Assembly: GCF_018398875.1 (NCBI RefSeq)
Contig: NZ_JAGWDK010000041.1
Location: 1-39,773, forward strand
Direction: 5' to 3'
Source of the DNA: Bradyrhizobium sp. sGM-13
GTDB lineage: Bacteria; Pseudomonadota; Alphaproteobacteria; Rhizobiales; Xanthobacteraceae
Length of the DNA: 39,773 nucleotides
Shown: piece after piece, positions 25,122 to 33,878 of the stretch
Layout of the letters: each line of letters starts with the position of its first letter
How positions within the stretch are numbered: position 1 is the stretch's first letter
Notes under the pieces: model-generated
Database searches by the model: none
Told to the model about the DNA's origin: nothing
Seen by the model: only the letters and a program-made list of their open reading frames with translations
Position numbers and translations under genes: made by a program

Positions 25122-27131
25122 GTGACCGGCTTCACAGAGCCCGTCGCGAACATAGGGATGTATAGCGAAATGCTTGCCATCGACAAAACAAACGCCGTCG
25201 ACCCCGTCGCGCTGGAGAAGAGCATCGCTTCCGCGACCGAAGCGCTGCTCGGCTATCGCCAATCCGACGGACACTGGGTATTCGAGCTGGAAGCCGACAG
25301 TACCATCCCTGCCGAATACATCCTGCTGCGCCACTATCTCGCCGAGCCCATCGACAGTGAGCTCGAAGCCAAGATCGCGAACTATCTTCGTCGCGCCCAA
25401 GGCAATCATGGCGGCTGGCCGCTGGTGCAGGATGGCCCATTCGACATGAGCGCCAGCGTCAAATCCTATTTCGCGCTGAAGATGATTGGCGATTCCGTCG
25501 ATGCGCCGCATATGGTGCGCGCGCGAGAGGCGATCCGCTCCCGCGGTGGTGCCGCCCGCGTCAACGTTTTCACGCGGTTTCTGCTGGCGTTCTACGGTGT
25601 ACTGACTTGGCGCGCGGTGCCGGTGCTGCCGGTCGAGATCATGCTGTTGCCGATGTGGTCGCCGTTCCATCTCAACAAGATTTCCTATTGGGCGCGCACC
25701 ACGATCGTGCCACTGATGGTGATGGCGGCGTTGAAGCCGCTGGCGAAGAATCCCAAGGGCGTCGGCATCGACGAGTTGTTCCTGCAGGATCCCAAGTCGG
25801 TCGGGATGAGCGCGAAGGCGCCGCATCAAAGCTGGGGCTGGTTCACGCTCTTCAGCACGCTGGACAAGATCCTGCGCGTGGTCGAACCGTTATTTCCGAA
25901 AAAGCTGCGCCAGCGCGCGATCGATGCCGCGCTCGCGTTCATCGAGGAGCGGCTCAACGGCGAAGACGGCATGGGTGCAATCTATCCGCCGATGGCCAAC
26001 ATCGTGATGATGTACGACGCGCTCGGCAAGGGACCGGATTATCCGCCGCGTGCGGTCACCCGCAAGGGCATCGACAATCTGCTCGTGATCGGCGAGCACG
26101 AAGCCTATTGCCAGCCCTGCGTCTCCCCGGTGTGGGACACCGCGCTGACCTGCCACGCGCTGGCGGAGGCCGGCGGCGAGGACACGTTCAAGAAGATGAA
26201 GCAGGGCCTCGACTGGCTGAAGCCGCGGCAAGTGCTCGACCTCAAGGGCGACTGGGCGGCGAAGGCGCCCGACGTTCGTCCCGGCGGCTGGGCATTCCAG
26301 TACAACAACGACCATTATCCCGATCTCGACGACACCGCCGTGGTCGTGATGGCGATGGACCGGGCGCGTCGGCAGACCGGCAGCAAGGAATACGATGAGG
26401 CGATTGCGCGCGGCCGCGAGTGGATCGAGGGCCTGCAGAGCCGTGATGGCGGTTGGGCCGCCTTCGACGTCAACAACCTTGAATACTACCTCAACAACAT
26501 CCCGTTCTCCGATCACGGCGCACTGCTCGATCCGCCGACCGAGGACGTCACCGCGCGCTGCATCTCGATGCTGGCTCAGCTCGGCGAGACCGCGCAGACC
26601 AGCAAGGCGGTCGCTGACGGCATTACCTATTTGCGCCGCACCCAGCTCGCGGAGGGCTCCTGGTACGGTCGCTGGGGGCTGAACTACATCTACGGAACCT
26701 GGTCGGTGCTGTGTGCGCTCAATGCCGCCGGCCTGGACCACCAGGACCCCATGATTCGGAAGGCGGCGGACTGGCTGGTTTCGATCCAGAACCGAGATGG
26801 CGGCTGGGGCGAGGATGCGGTCAGCTACCGACTCGATTACAAGGGATATGAGCAGGCGCCATCGACCTCCTCGCAGACGGCATGGGCCTTGCTTGGTCTA
26901 ATGGCGGCCGGCGAGGTGGAACATCCGGCTGTCGTGCGTGGCGTGGAGTACCTAAAAGCCACACAGACCGAGAAAGGACTCTGGGACGAGGCGCGCTACA
27001 CGGCTACGGGCTTTCCGCGGGTGTTTTATTTGCGTTATCATGGCTACTCGAAGTTCTTTCCGCTCTGGGCGCTGGCGCGGTATCGGAATTTGAGAAGCAC
27101 CAACAGCAGGGTGGTAGGGGTCGGAATGTGA
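25122..27131 (+). CDS. shc: Squalene-hopene cyclase
   Basis: A 669-residue cyclase (also called hpnF). The acid motif that protonates squalene, DLDDT, is at residues 401-405 (HYPDLDDTAVV). Several QW repeats are visible (GNHGGWPLV, QSRDGGWAAF, LAEGSWYGRWGLNYIYGTW, QNRDGGWGED, EKGLWDEARYTATGFP), which stabilise the two alpha/alpha barrels. It converts squalene to hop-22-ene and diplopterol at the inner face of the membrane. The GTG start at 25122 fits the tight spacing after hpnE. ATG codons at 25158 and 25170 are alternatives, because the first ~16 residues are not typical of the family. The stop overlaps the hpnG start by four bases (GTGA). Confidence 0.95.
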   Translation: MTGFTEPVANIGMYSEMLAIDKTNAVDPVALEKSIASATEALLGYRQSDGHWVFELEADSTIPAEYILLRHYLAEPIDSELEAKIANYLRRAQGNHGGWPLVQDGPFDMSASVKSYFALKMIGDSVDAPHMVRAREAIRSRGGAARVNVFTRFLLAFYGVLTWRAVPVLPVEIMLLPMWSPFHLNKISYWARTTIVPLMVMAALKPLAKNPKGVGIDELFLQDPKSVGMSAKAPHQSWGWFTLFSTLDKILRVVEPLFPKKLRQRAIDAALAFIEERLNGEDGMGAIYPPMANIVMMYDALGKGPDYPPRAVTRKGIDNLLVIGEHEAYCQPCVSPVWDTALTCHALAEAGGEDTFKKMKQGLDWLKPRQVLDLKGDWAAKAPDVRPGGWAFQYNNDHYPDLDDTAVVVMAMDRARRQTGSKEYDEAIARGREWIEGLQSRDGGWAAFDVNNLEYYLNNIPFSDHGALLDPPTEDVTARCISMLAQLGETAQTSKAVADGITYLRRTQLAEGSWYGRWGLNYIYGTWSVLCALNAAGLDHQDPMIRKAADWLVSIQNRDGGWGEDAVSYRLDYKGYEQAPSTSSQTAWALLGLMAAGEVEHPAVVRGVEYLKATQTEKGLWDEARYTATGFPRVFYLRYHGYSKFFPLWALARYRNLRSTNSRVVGVGM

Positions 27132-27874
27132 CTTGGGGGGCGGGGGCCGCCGCGATCGTGGATAATTCGGTTGATCGCAATTCGAATGATCCGCGGCCGG
27201 TTTTGATCGTTACAGGATTGGTGCAGGAAGCCCGCATTGCGGCCGGGCCCGGCATGATCGTCATCTGCAGTTCCAGCGATCCGCAGCAATTGCGCGCATT
27301 GCTGGCAACGCTGGATTCTACCACTTTCAGAGGTGTGATCTCGTTCGGCGTCGCCGGCGGGCTCGATCCGTCGCTGAAATCGGGCGACGTGGTGGTGGCG
27401 ACTGAGGTTCTCGCCGGCGATACCCGGTTTCTGGCAGGTCTGGCGCTGAACGAGGAAATGATTGCCCGCGCAGCGCTGCGCCGCCGGCGCGTGGTCCGTG
27501 GCATTCTTTCGGGTGTGGAACAGGTGATCGCGGCGACCGCTTGCAAGGCCGCGCTGCATTCGGAGACCGGGGCGGCGGCGGTCGATATGGAAAGCCATAT
27601 CGCGGCGGCCTATGCGGCCGAGGCCGGGCTTCCGTTCGCTGCGCTGCGGGTCATCTCCGATCCGGCCACCAGGGCGCTTCCGGCGCTCGCCAAGAGCGCC
27701 ATCAAGCCGAATGGCGACATCGACCTCGGCAAGGTGCTGCGCGGGGTGGCGCGCAATCCCGCCACGCTGCGCGCGCTGGTGTCCACGGGGCTCGATTTCA
27801 ACCGCGCGCTACGCTCGCTGCGCGGCTGCCGCGGCTTCCTGCATGGCGAGAGCTTTGCCATGGCGGAGGCCTGA
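27128..27874 (+). CDS. hpnG: Hopanoid nucleoside phosphorylase HpnG
   Basis: A 248-residue protein of the purine nucleoside phosphorylase / MTA-SAH nucleosidase superfamily. Visible family features are VISFGVAGGLDPSLKSGDVVVATEV (phosphate/ribose region) and ETGAAAVDMESHIAAAYAAEAGLPFAALRVISD, where VDMES is the ribose-binding motif. HpnG removes adenine from adenosylhopane, made by HpnH, on the way to bacteriohopanetetrol. The frame runs upstream inside shc, but the GTG at 27128 overlapping the shc stop is the logical start: homology begins soon after (PVLIVTGLVQEARIA). It is the last gene of the hpnC-shc operon and is followed by a strong hairpin terminator. Confidence 0.93.
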   Translation: MTWGAGAAAIVDNSVDRNSNDPRPVLIVTGLVQEARIAAGPGMIVICSSSDPQQLRALLATLDSTTFRGVISFGVAGGLDPSLKSGDVVVATEVLAGDTRFLAGLALNEEMIARAALRRRRVVRGILSGVEQVIAATACKAALHSETGAAAVDMESHIAAAYAAEAGLPFAALRVISDPATRALPALAKSAIKPNGDIDLGKVLRGVARNPATLRALVSTGLDFNRALRSLRGCRGFLHGESFAMAEA

Positions 27875-27926
27875 GGGCGGGGGCGGCAGGCAGCTTCAGA
27901 ACTTTCGAAAGCGTCAAACAAATAGA

Positions 27927-27961
27927 AAAGGGCTCCGATTCGCTGAGAATCGGAGCCCTTT
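27927..27961. terminator. Strong bidirectional intrinsic terminator between hpnG and hpnH
   Basis: AAAGGGCTCCGATTC (27927-27941) pairs perfectly over 15 bases with GAATCGGAGCCCTTT (27947-27961) around the loop GCTGA. The A-run on the left and T-run on the right make it a textbook terminator in both directions, shared by the convergent hpnG and hpnH transcripts. Confidence 0.92.
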
Positions 27962-27981
27962 AAACTTGTTTCCGTGCTCGC

Positions 27982-29142
<1,161 letters not shown>

Positions 29143-29183
29143 TTTGGAGATTTTCTTTCTGGACCTGTAAATCTTGAAGTGGA

Positions 29184-30110
29184 TCAACCCGCAGTCAGTT
29201 CGGCCGGAAGCCGGAACTCGATGTTTTCCTCCCGGCCGGGCAGCACCGAAACCGTGACGGGTCCGATACGCCTCAAAGCCTCGATCACGTCGTCAACCAA
29301 AACTTCGGGCGCCGATGCGCCCGCCGTAATGCCGACAGCCTTTGCATCCTTCAGCCAAGCAGGGTTCAGCTCGCTCCCGTCGGCAATGAGGTAACTCGCG
29401 ACGCCGACCTCGGTGCCGATTTCGCGAAGCCTGTTTGAGTTGGAACTATTGGCGGCCCCCACCACCAAGATGACGTCCACCAGCTTACTCAGGTCCCTTA
29501 CCGCAGATTGGCGGTTCTGTGTCGCATAGCAGATATCCCGGATGTCAGGGCCTTGAATATCTGTAAATTTGGCCTGAAGGGCGGCGATTATGTCTTTTGT
29601 GTCGTCCACGCTGAGGGTGGTCTGGGTGATATAGGCCACCGGCGCATCGGTCGGCAGCGGCAGGGCCGCCACGTCGTCGACGTTCTGGACCAGGAGAACC
29701 GGGCCCGGAACTTGGCCCATGGTACCCTCGACCTCGGGATGGCCGGCATGGCCGATCAGGACCAGGGTGCGGCCCTTGGACATATACCGTTTACCCTGAT
29801 TATGGACCTTGGTGACCAGCGGGCAGGTGGCATTGAGGACCGGTAGGCCACGGGCGGCGGCCTCTTCCTCGACGCTGCGGGCTACGCCATGGGCGCTGAA
29901 CACGGTTACCGCGAGTGGCGGAACCTCCGAGAGGTCCTCGACGAAGATCGCGCCCTTGGCCTTCAGGCTCTCGACCACGTATTTGTTGTGCACGATCTCG
30001 TGCCGGACATAGACCGGCGGGCCGTATTTCTGGAGCGCACGCTCAACGATTTCGATGGCACGAACGACGCCCGCACAAAATCCGCGGGGCTGCGCTAGAT
30101 ACACTTCCAT
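29184..30110 (-). CDS. ispH: 4-hydroxy-3-methylbut-2-enyl diphosphate reductase IspH
   Basis: A 308-residue IspH. The three cluster cysteines are Cys12 (PRGFCAGV), Cys96 (NATCPLV) and Cys194 (DICYATQNRQ), and the active-site histidines are in HEIVHNKYVV and GHAGHPEVEGT. It catalyses the last step of the MEP pathway, giving IPP and DMAPP, the building units of farnesyl diphosphate and thus of hopanoids. The ATG at 30110 (MEVYLAQPRGFCAGV) is chosen over 30128 because homology begins there, although the ribosome site is poor for both. Its place directly upstream of hpnH ties isoprenoid supply to hopanoid side-chain synthesis. Whether it is the only ispH in the genome cannot be told here. Confidence 0.96.
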   Translation of the reverse strand: MEVYLAQPRGFCAGVVRAIEIVERALQKYGPPVYVRHEIVHNKYVVESLKAKGAIFVEDLSEVPPLAVTVFSAHGVARSVEEEAAARGLPVLNATCPLVTKVHNQGKRYMSKGRTLVLIGHAGHPEVEGTMGQVPGPVLLVQNVDDVAALPLPTDAPVAYITQTTLSVDDTKDIIAALQAKFTDIQGPDIRDICYATQNRQSAVRDLSKLVDVILVVGAANSSNSNRLREIGTEVGVASYLIADGSELNPAWLKDAKAVGITAGASAPEVLVDDVIEALRRIGPVTVSVLPGREENIEFRLPAELTAG

Positions 30111-30189
30111 GGGATGTCCATTACGCAAGTTGCACCAAGTACCGAATTCGCAAATTCATCCGAAGGCCTCCGTGCAGCCGATCACACTT

Positions 30190-30208
30190 CGGATATTTGC
30201 AATATCCG
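30190..30208. promoter_or_regulatory. Inverted repeat, possible operator upstream of ispH
   Basis: CGGATATT (30190-30197), TGC, AATATCCG (30201-30208) is a perfect eight-base inverted repeat with a three-base centre. It lies 80 bases before the ispH start, a usual place for a repressor or activator site. No cognate regulator gene is nearby and no known consensus is recognised. Confidence 0.35.
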
Positions 30209-30493
30209 CACCATGGCCGGTTCCCATAGCTAATCCCCATGCTAGGCACATGGAAGCGCAGGACTATGTGTCAAAAATTGTGCGGATAGGAAAGGTGGAT
30301 CGCGCAATGGTTACCCGAGTTTGGGTATTTAGATACCGAAAAGTCCATTTATGGACCGGTTGTTCCTCACCGGTTCGTCACTTTATCGCCCACTCGAACG
30401 GGCTATACCGGCGCCGAACGCCCGTCCCGGTCTGTTGTGCGACTTAACTTGAACCCTCGGGGGAAGTAACCAAACAACATTAGATCGGCTGCG

Positions 30494-30519
30494 GGAACTC
30501 CGCTAGACAGCGGGGCGTT
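30494..30519 (+). promoter_or_regulatory. EcfG-type general stress promoter upstream of hpnN
   Basis: GGAAC (30494-30498), a 17-base spacer, and CGTT (30516-30519) match exactly the consensus of the alphaproteobacterial general-stress sigma factor EcfG (GGAAC, 16-17 bases, CGTT). Transcription would start near 30527, leaving about 30 bases before the hpnN start codon. The position is right for hpnN, which would place hopanoid export under the general stress response. Confidence 0.7.
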
Positions 30520-30557
30520 TTCGCCCAGCTCTCCTTTTAGATTTAGAAAGAAACGAA

Positions 30558-33146
30558 GTGCTGACCAGTGTTGTTGTTGCCGTTGTCCGAACCTGTACGC
30601 GGTTTGCCACTCTCGTTGTCATCATCTCCCTGCTTCTGGCGGTCGGGGGGGCCTACTACGCCGCCCGGCATTTCGCCATCAACACCGACATCAACACGCT
30701 GATTTCGCCCGACCTCGACTGGCGCAAGCGCGACAATCAGTTCGAGCAGGCCTTCGACCGTGAAAAGCTGATTCTAGCTGTCGTCGAGGCGCCGACCCCG
30801 GAACTCGCCAGCGCGGCTTCCAAGGCGTTGGCCACGAAGCTGTCCGGCGACACCAAGTATTTCGAATCGGTGCAGCCGCTGGGTTCCGGCGAGTTCTTCG
30901 AGAAGAACGGGCTGTTGTTCCTGCCGGTGGAAGAAGTCGGCAAGGTCGCTGGCCAGCTCGAAGCCGCAGCGCCGCTGATCGAGATCATGGCCGGCGATCC
31001 CTCGATCCGCGGCCTGACCGGGGCGCTGGAAACCGGGCTTGCCGGCGTCAAGCGCGGGCAGGTCAAGCTCGACAATACCGAGCGCCCCTTCAACCTGATC
31101 AGCCAGACGGTCGAGGACATCCTGAGCAAGGGGACGGCGACCTTTTCCTGGCGCGAGCTCGTCAGCGACAAGCGGTTGACCGATGCCGACCGCCGCGCCT
31201 TCATCGAATTCAAGCCGAAGCTCGATTACAACGCGCTCGAACCCGGCAAGGACGCGACCGACGCGATCCGACAGGCCGCAACCGACCTCAATTTCGCGGG
31301 CCAGTACAGCGCCCGCGTCCGGCTGACCGGCCCGGTCCCGATCGCCAACGAGGAATATTCGACCGTGCAGGACGGCGCGATCGTCAACGGCGTCGCAACG
31401 GTGCTTATTGTCCTCGTCATTCTCTGGATGGCGCTGCACTCTGCGAAGATCATTTTCGCGGTGTTCGTGAACCTGTTCATCGGCCTGGCGCTGACGACCG
31501 CGGTCGGCCTGATGATGGTGGGATCGCTGAACTTGCTGTCGATCGCCTTTGCCGTGCTGTTCGTCGGCCTCGGCGTCGATTTCGGCATTCAGTTCAGCGT
31601 CCGCTACCGTTCCGAGCGTTTCAAGAACGAAGATCTGGCTCTGGCGCTGGAGAGCGCGGCCCGACGTTCGGCGGTGCCGCTGTCGCTTGCCGCGATGGCG
31701 ACCGCTGCCGGCTTTCTTTGTTTCCTGCCGACCGACTACAAGGGCATTTCCGAACTCGGCAAGATTGCAGGCGCCGGTATGCTGATCGCGTTCATCTCGA
31801 GCATAACCGTGCTGCCAGCCATGCTGAAGCTGCTTCACCCGCCCGGAGAAAGCGAGCCTGTTGGTTACGCGTTTCTGGCGCCGGTCGACGCGTTCCTCGA
31901 ACGGCACCGCGTCATCATCGTCGCCGGAACGCTGCTGCTCGTGGTGGCGGGCCTGCCGCTGCTCTACTTCATGAAGTTCGACTTCAACCCGATCAACCTG
32001 CGCAATCCAAAGGCCGAATCGATCGCGACCTTCCTCGACCTGCGCAAGGATCCCAACACCGGCGCCAACGCCATCAACGTGCTGACTAATTCCGAAGCCG
32101 AAGCGAAGAAGATCGAGGCGCGGCTGGAGAAGTTGCCGGAAGTTCTTCGCGTGATGTCGATCGACAGTTTCGTGCCCGAAGACCAGCCAGCCAAGCTCCA
32201 GTTGATCGCGAAGGCCGCCAAGGTGGTCGGCCCCGCGCTCAATCCCGATTCGGTCGACGCGGCGCCCACCGATGAGGAGAATGTGGACGCGCTGAAGAGT
32301 TCTGTCGACAGCTTGCGCAGGGCCGCGGGCGACGGCAAGGGGCCGGGCGCGGTTGCCTCGCGAAGGCTGGCGGATGCGTTGTCGAAGCTTGCCGGAAGCG
32401 ATCAGGCGACGCGCGACAAGGCCCAGAACATCTTCGTCGCCCCGCTCAAGATCGTATTCGACCAGCTCAGGAACACGATGCAAGCCGGGCCGGTGACGCT
32501 GAAGACGCTGCCGCCGGAACTGTTGAACAGCTGGAAGTCCAAAGACGGGCTGATCCGCGTCGAGGCGCTGCCGAAAGGTGATCCCAACGACAACGACAAT
32601 TTGCGCCGCTTTGCCGATGCGGTGCTGGCCGCCGAGCCGAACGCGATCGGCGGCCCGGTGTCGATCCTCAAATCCGGCGACACCATCGTGAAGGCGTTCA
32701 TTCACGCCGGCATCTGGGCGCTGGTGGTGATCAGCCTGTTGTTGTGGCTGACGCTGCGGCGTGTCACCGACGTGCTGATGACGATGGTGCCGCTATTGGT
32801 GGCCGGCGCGGTGACGCTGGAGCTCTGCGTGCTGATCGAACTGCCGCTCAACTTCGCCAACATCGTAGCATTGCCGCTGCTGCTCGGCGTCGGCGTCGCC
32901 TTCAAGATCTATTACGTCGTGGCCTGGCGCGAGGGCAGAAATAATCTGCTGCAGTCGAGCCTGACGCGCGCGATCTTTTTCTCGGCTCTGACGACTGCGA
33001 CGGCGTTCGGAAGCTTGTGGCTATCCAGTCATCCCGGCACCGCCAGCATGGGTAAATTGCTGGCGCTGTCGTTCGTCATCACGCTTGCTGCGGTGTTGCT
33101 GTTCCAGCCGGCGCTAATGGGCAAACCGCGCGATGTCGGGCAATAG
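30558..33146 (+). CDS. hpnN: Hopanoid exporter HpnN (RND/MMPL family)
   Basis: An 862-residue inner-membrane protein with two RND/MMPL halves. The first segment is at ~18-38 (LVVIISLLLAVGGAYYAARHF), followed by a periplasmic loop to ~270 and five segments to ~430 with the motif LFVGLGVDFGIQFSVRYRSERF. The second half has a segment at ~450-470, a loop to ~715 and five segments to the end (FANIVALPLLLGVGVAFKIYYVVAWR). HpnN moves hopanoids from the inner to the outer membrane. The GTG at 30558 follows a GAAAG-type site and begins the natural hydrophobic N-terminus. An EcfG promoter lies 40-65 bases upstream. Its 3' end overlaps the convergent DUF2147 gene by 33 bases. Confidence 0.95.
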   Translation: MLTSVVVAVVRTCTRFATLVVIISLLLAVGGAYYAARHFAINTDINTLISPDLDWRKRDNQFEQAFDREKLILAVVEAPTPELASAASKALATKLSGDTKYFESVQPLGSGEFFEKNGLLFLPVEEVGKVAGQLEAAAPLIEIMAGDPSIRGLTGALETGLAGVKRGQVKLDNTERPFNLISQTVEDILSKGTATFSWRELVSDKRLTDADRRAFIEFKPKLDYNALEPGKDATDAIRQAATDLNFAGQYSARVRLTGPVPIANEEYSTVQDGAIVNGVATVLIVLVILWMALHSAKIIFAVFVNLFIGLALTTAVGLMMVGSLNLLSIAFAVLFVGLGVDFGIQFSVRYRSERFKNEDLALALESAARRSAVPLSLAAMATAAGFLCFLPTDYKGISELGKIAGAGMLIAFISSITVLPAMLKLLHPPGESEPVGYAFLAPVDAFLERHRVIIVAGTLLLVVAGLPLLYFMKFDFNPINLRNPKAESIATFLDLRKDPNTGANAINVLTNSEAEAKKIEARLEKLPEVLRVMSIDSFVPEDQPAKLQLIAKAAKVVGPALNPDSVDAAPTDEENVDALKSSVDSLRRAAGDGKGPGAVASRRLADALSKLAGSDQATRDKAQNIFVAPLKIVFDQLRNTMQAGPVTLKTLPPELLNSWKSKDGLIRVEALPKGDPNDNDNLRRFADAVLAAEPNAIGGPVSILKSGDTIVKAFIHAGIWALVVISLLLWLTLRRVTDVLMTMVPLLVAGAVTLELCVLIELPLNFANIVALPLLLGVGVAFKIYYVVAWREGRNNLLQSSLTRAIFFSALTTATAFGSLWLSSHPGTASMGKLLALSFVITLAAVLLFQPALMGKPRDVGQ

Positions 33147-33776
33147 GCAGATGTCGCCGATATCGCCGGACTGCGCGGCGGCCTGCTTCTGACCGGAAGC
33201 GCCCTTCGCGGGGGCAGGATTTACAGCACCCGTGGTCTTCGGCGGCGCCGGCGGGGCGGCTGGCGCCGCGGTCTTGGGCGGTGCGCCGGGTGCACCCTTC
33301 GGTGCGCCCTTGGCCATGCTGTTGGTGGGGCTTGATGGGATCGGCGGACCGACACGGGTCCAGGTCTCACCGCCGCAGAGGAAGCCGAGCACGCAGCCTT
33401 GAATCTCGAGCTGGTCGTTCCCGACCGGCTTGATGGTCGCGCTGTAGTTCTGTCCGTCCTTGGCGTTATAGACCTCACCCTCCCACGCATCGACGCCGGA
33501 CTTCTTCTTCATGTCGATCAGGATCGGCATGCCCAAAGTCGGCCGGCTCTGCTTTGAGGCATCCGGATTGTTCTTGTCCTTGCCGCCCGGCATCTTTTCC
33601 CAGGCCACGACGCCCCACATGTTGCCGTTGCATTGGGCGACGCGAATGTTGGCAACACCGTCGGCCACTTTCCAGTCACCGGTGGGATCGGCGGCCAGCG
33701 CCGCATTAAGACCTGTGGCTAAAATGATTCCCGAATAAACTATTGTGCGCGCGACAGTTCTTAGGCAGTGCAACAT
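33114..33776 (-). CDS. DUF2147 secreted protein with Pro/Ala-rich tail
   Basis: A 220-residue exported protein. A signal peptide covers residues 1-29 (IVYSGIILATGLNAALAADP). A DUF2147 domain follows (about 30-145: TGDWKVADGVANIRVAQCNGNMWGVVAWEK ... GEVYNAKDGQNYSATIK ... LEIQGCVLGFLCGGETWTRV), with three cysteines. The tail from ~150 is Pro/Ala/Lys-rich and looks disordered, ending QSGDIGDICLLPDIARFAH. DUF2147 is a lipocalin-like beta-barrel domain of unknown ligand. The last 33 bases overlap the hpnN 3' end tail-to-tail. The terminal residues are therefore constrained by hpnN coding and may not be functional. Its promoter shares a ~100-base gap with the divergent hpnO. Confidence 0.85.
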   Translation of the reverse strand: MLHCLRTVARTIVYSGIILATGLNAALAADPTGDWKVADGVANIRVAQCNGNMWGVVAWEKMPGGKDKNNPDASKQSRPTLGMPILIDMKKKSGVDAWEGEVYNAKDGQNYSATIKPVGNDQLEIQGCVLGFLCGGETWTRVGPPIPSSPTNSMAKGAPKGAPGAPPKTAAPAAPPAPPKTTGAVNPAPAKGASGQKQAAAQSGDIGDICLLPDIARFAH

Positions 33777-33878
33777 GGTTCGAACCTGTGTTTAAGTAGA
33801 TGATCCAAGCGAGAGGTCAAAACGCCGCATTGAGCGTTTTCAGTTGACGAAACAGCCATCAACCGACGTATGTAGCCG

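Larger units (their letters stand above)
30111..30557. other. Divergent regulatory region between ispH and hpnN
   Basis: A 447-base gap between ispH-hpnH (-) and hpnN (+). It holds a near-ideal operator-like inverted repeat CGGATATT/AATATCCG (30190-30208) about 80 bases upstream of ispH. It also holds a perfect EcfG-type promoter upstream of hpnN, listed separately. Small open frames in it have no ribosome sites or family resemblance. No RNA gene is evident. Confidence 0.6.

Noticed and set aside
30774..32705. 643-codon open frame on the - strand opposite hpnN
   Set aside because: Low-complexity charged sequence with no recognisable fold, shadowing the membrane protein on the + strand.
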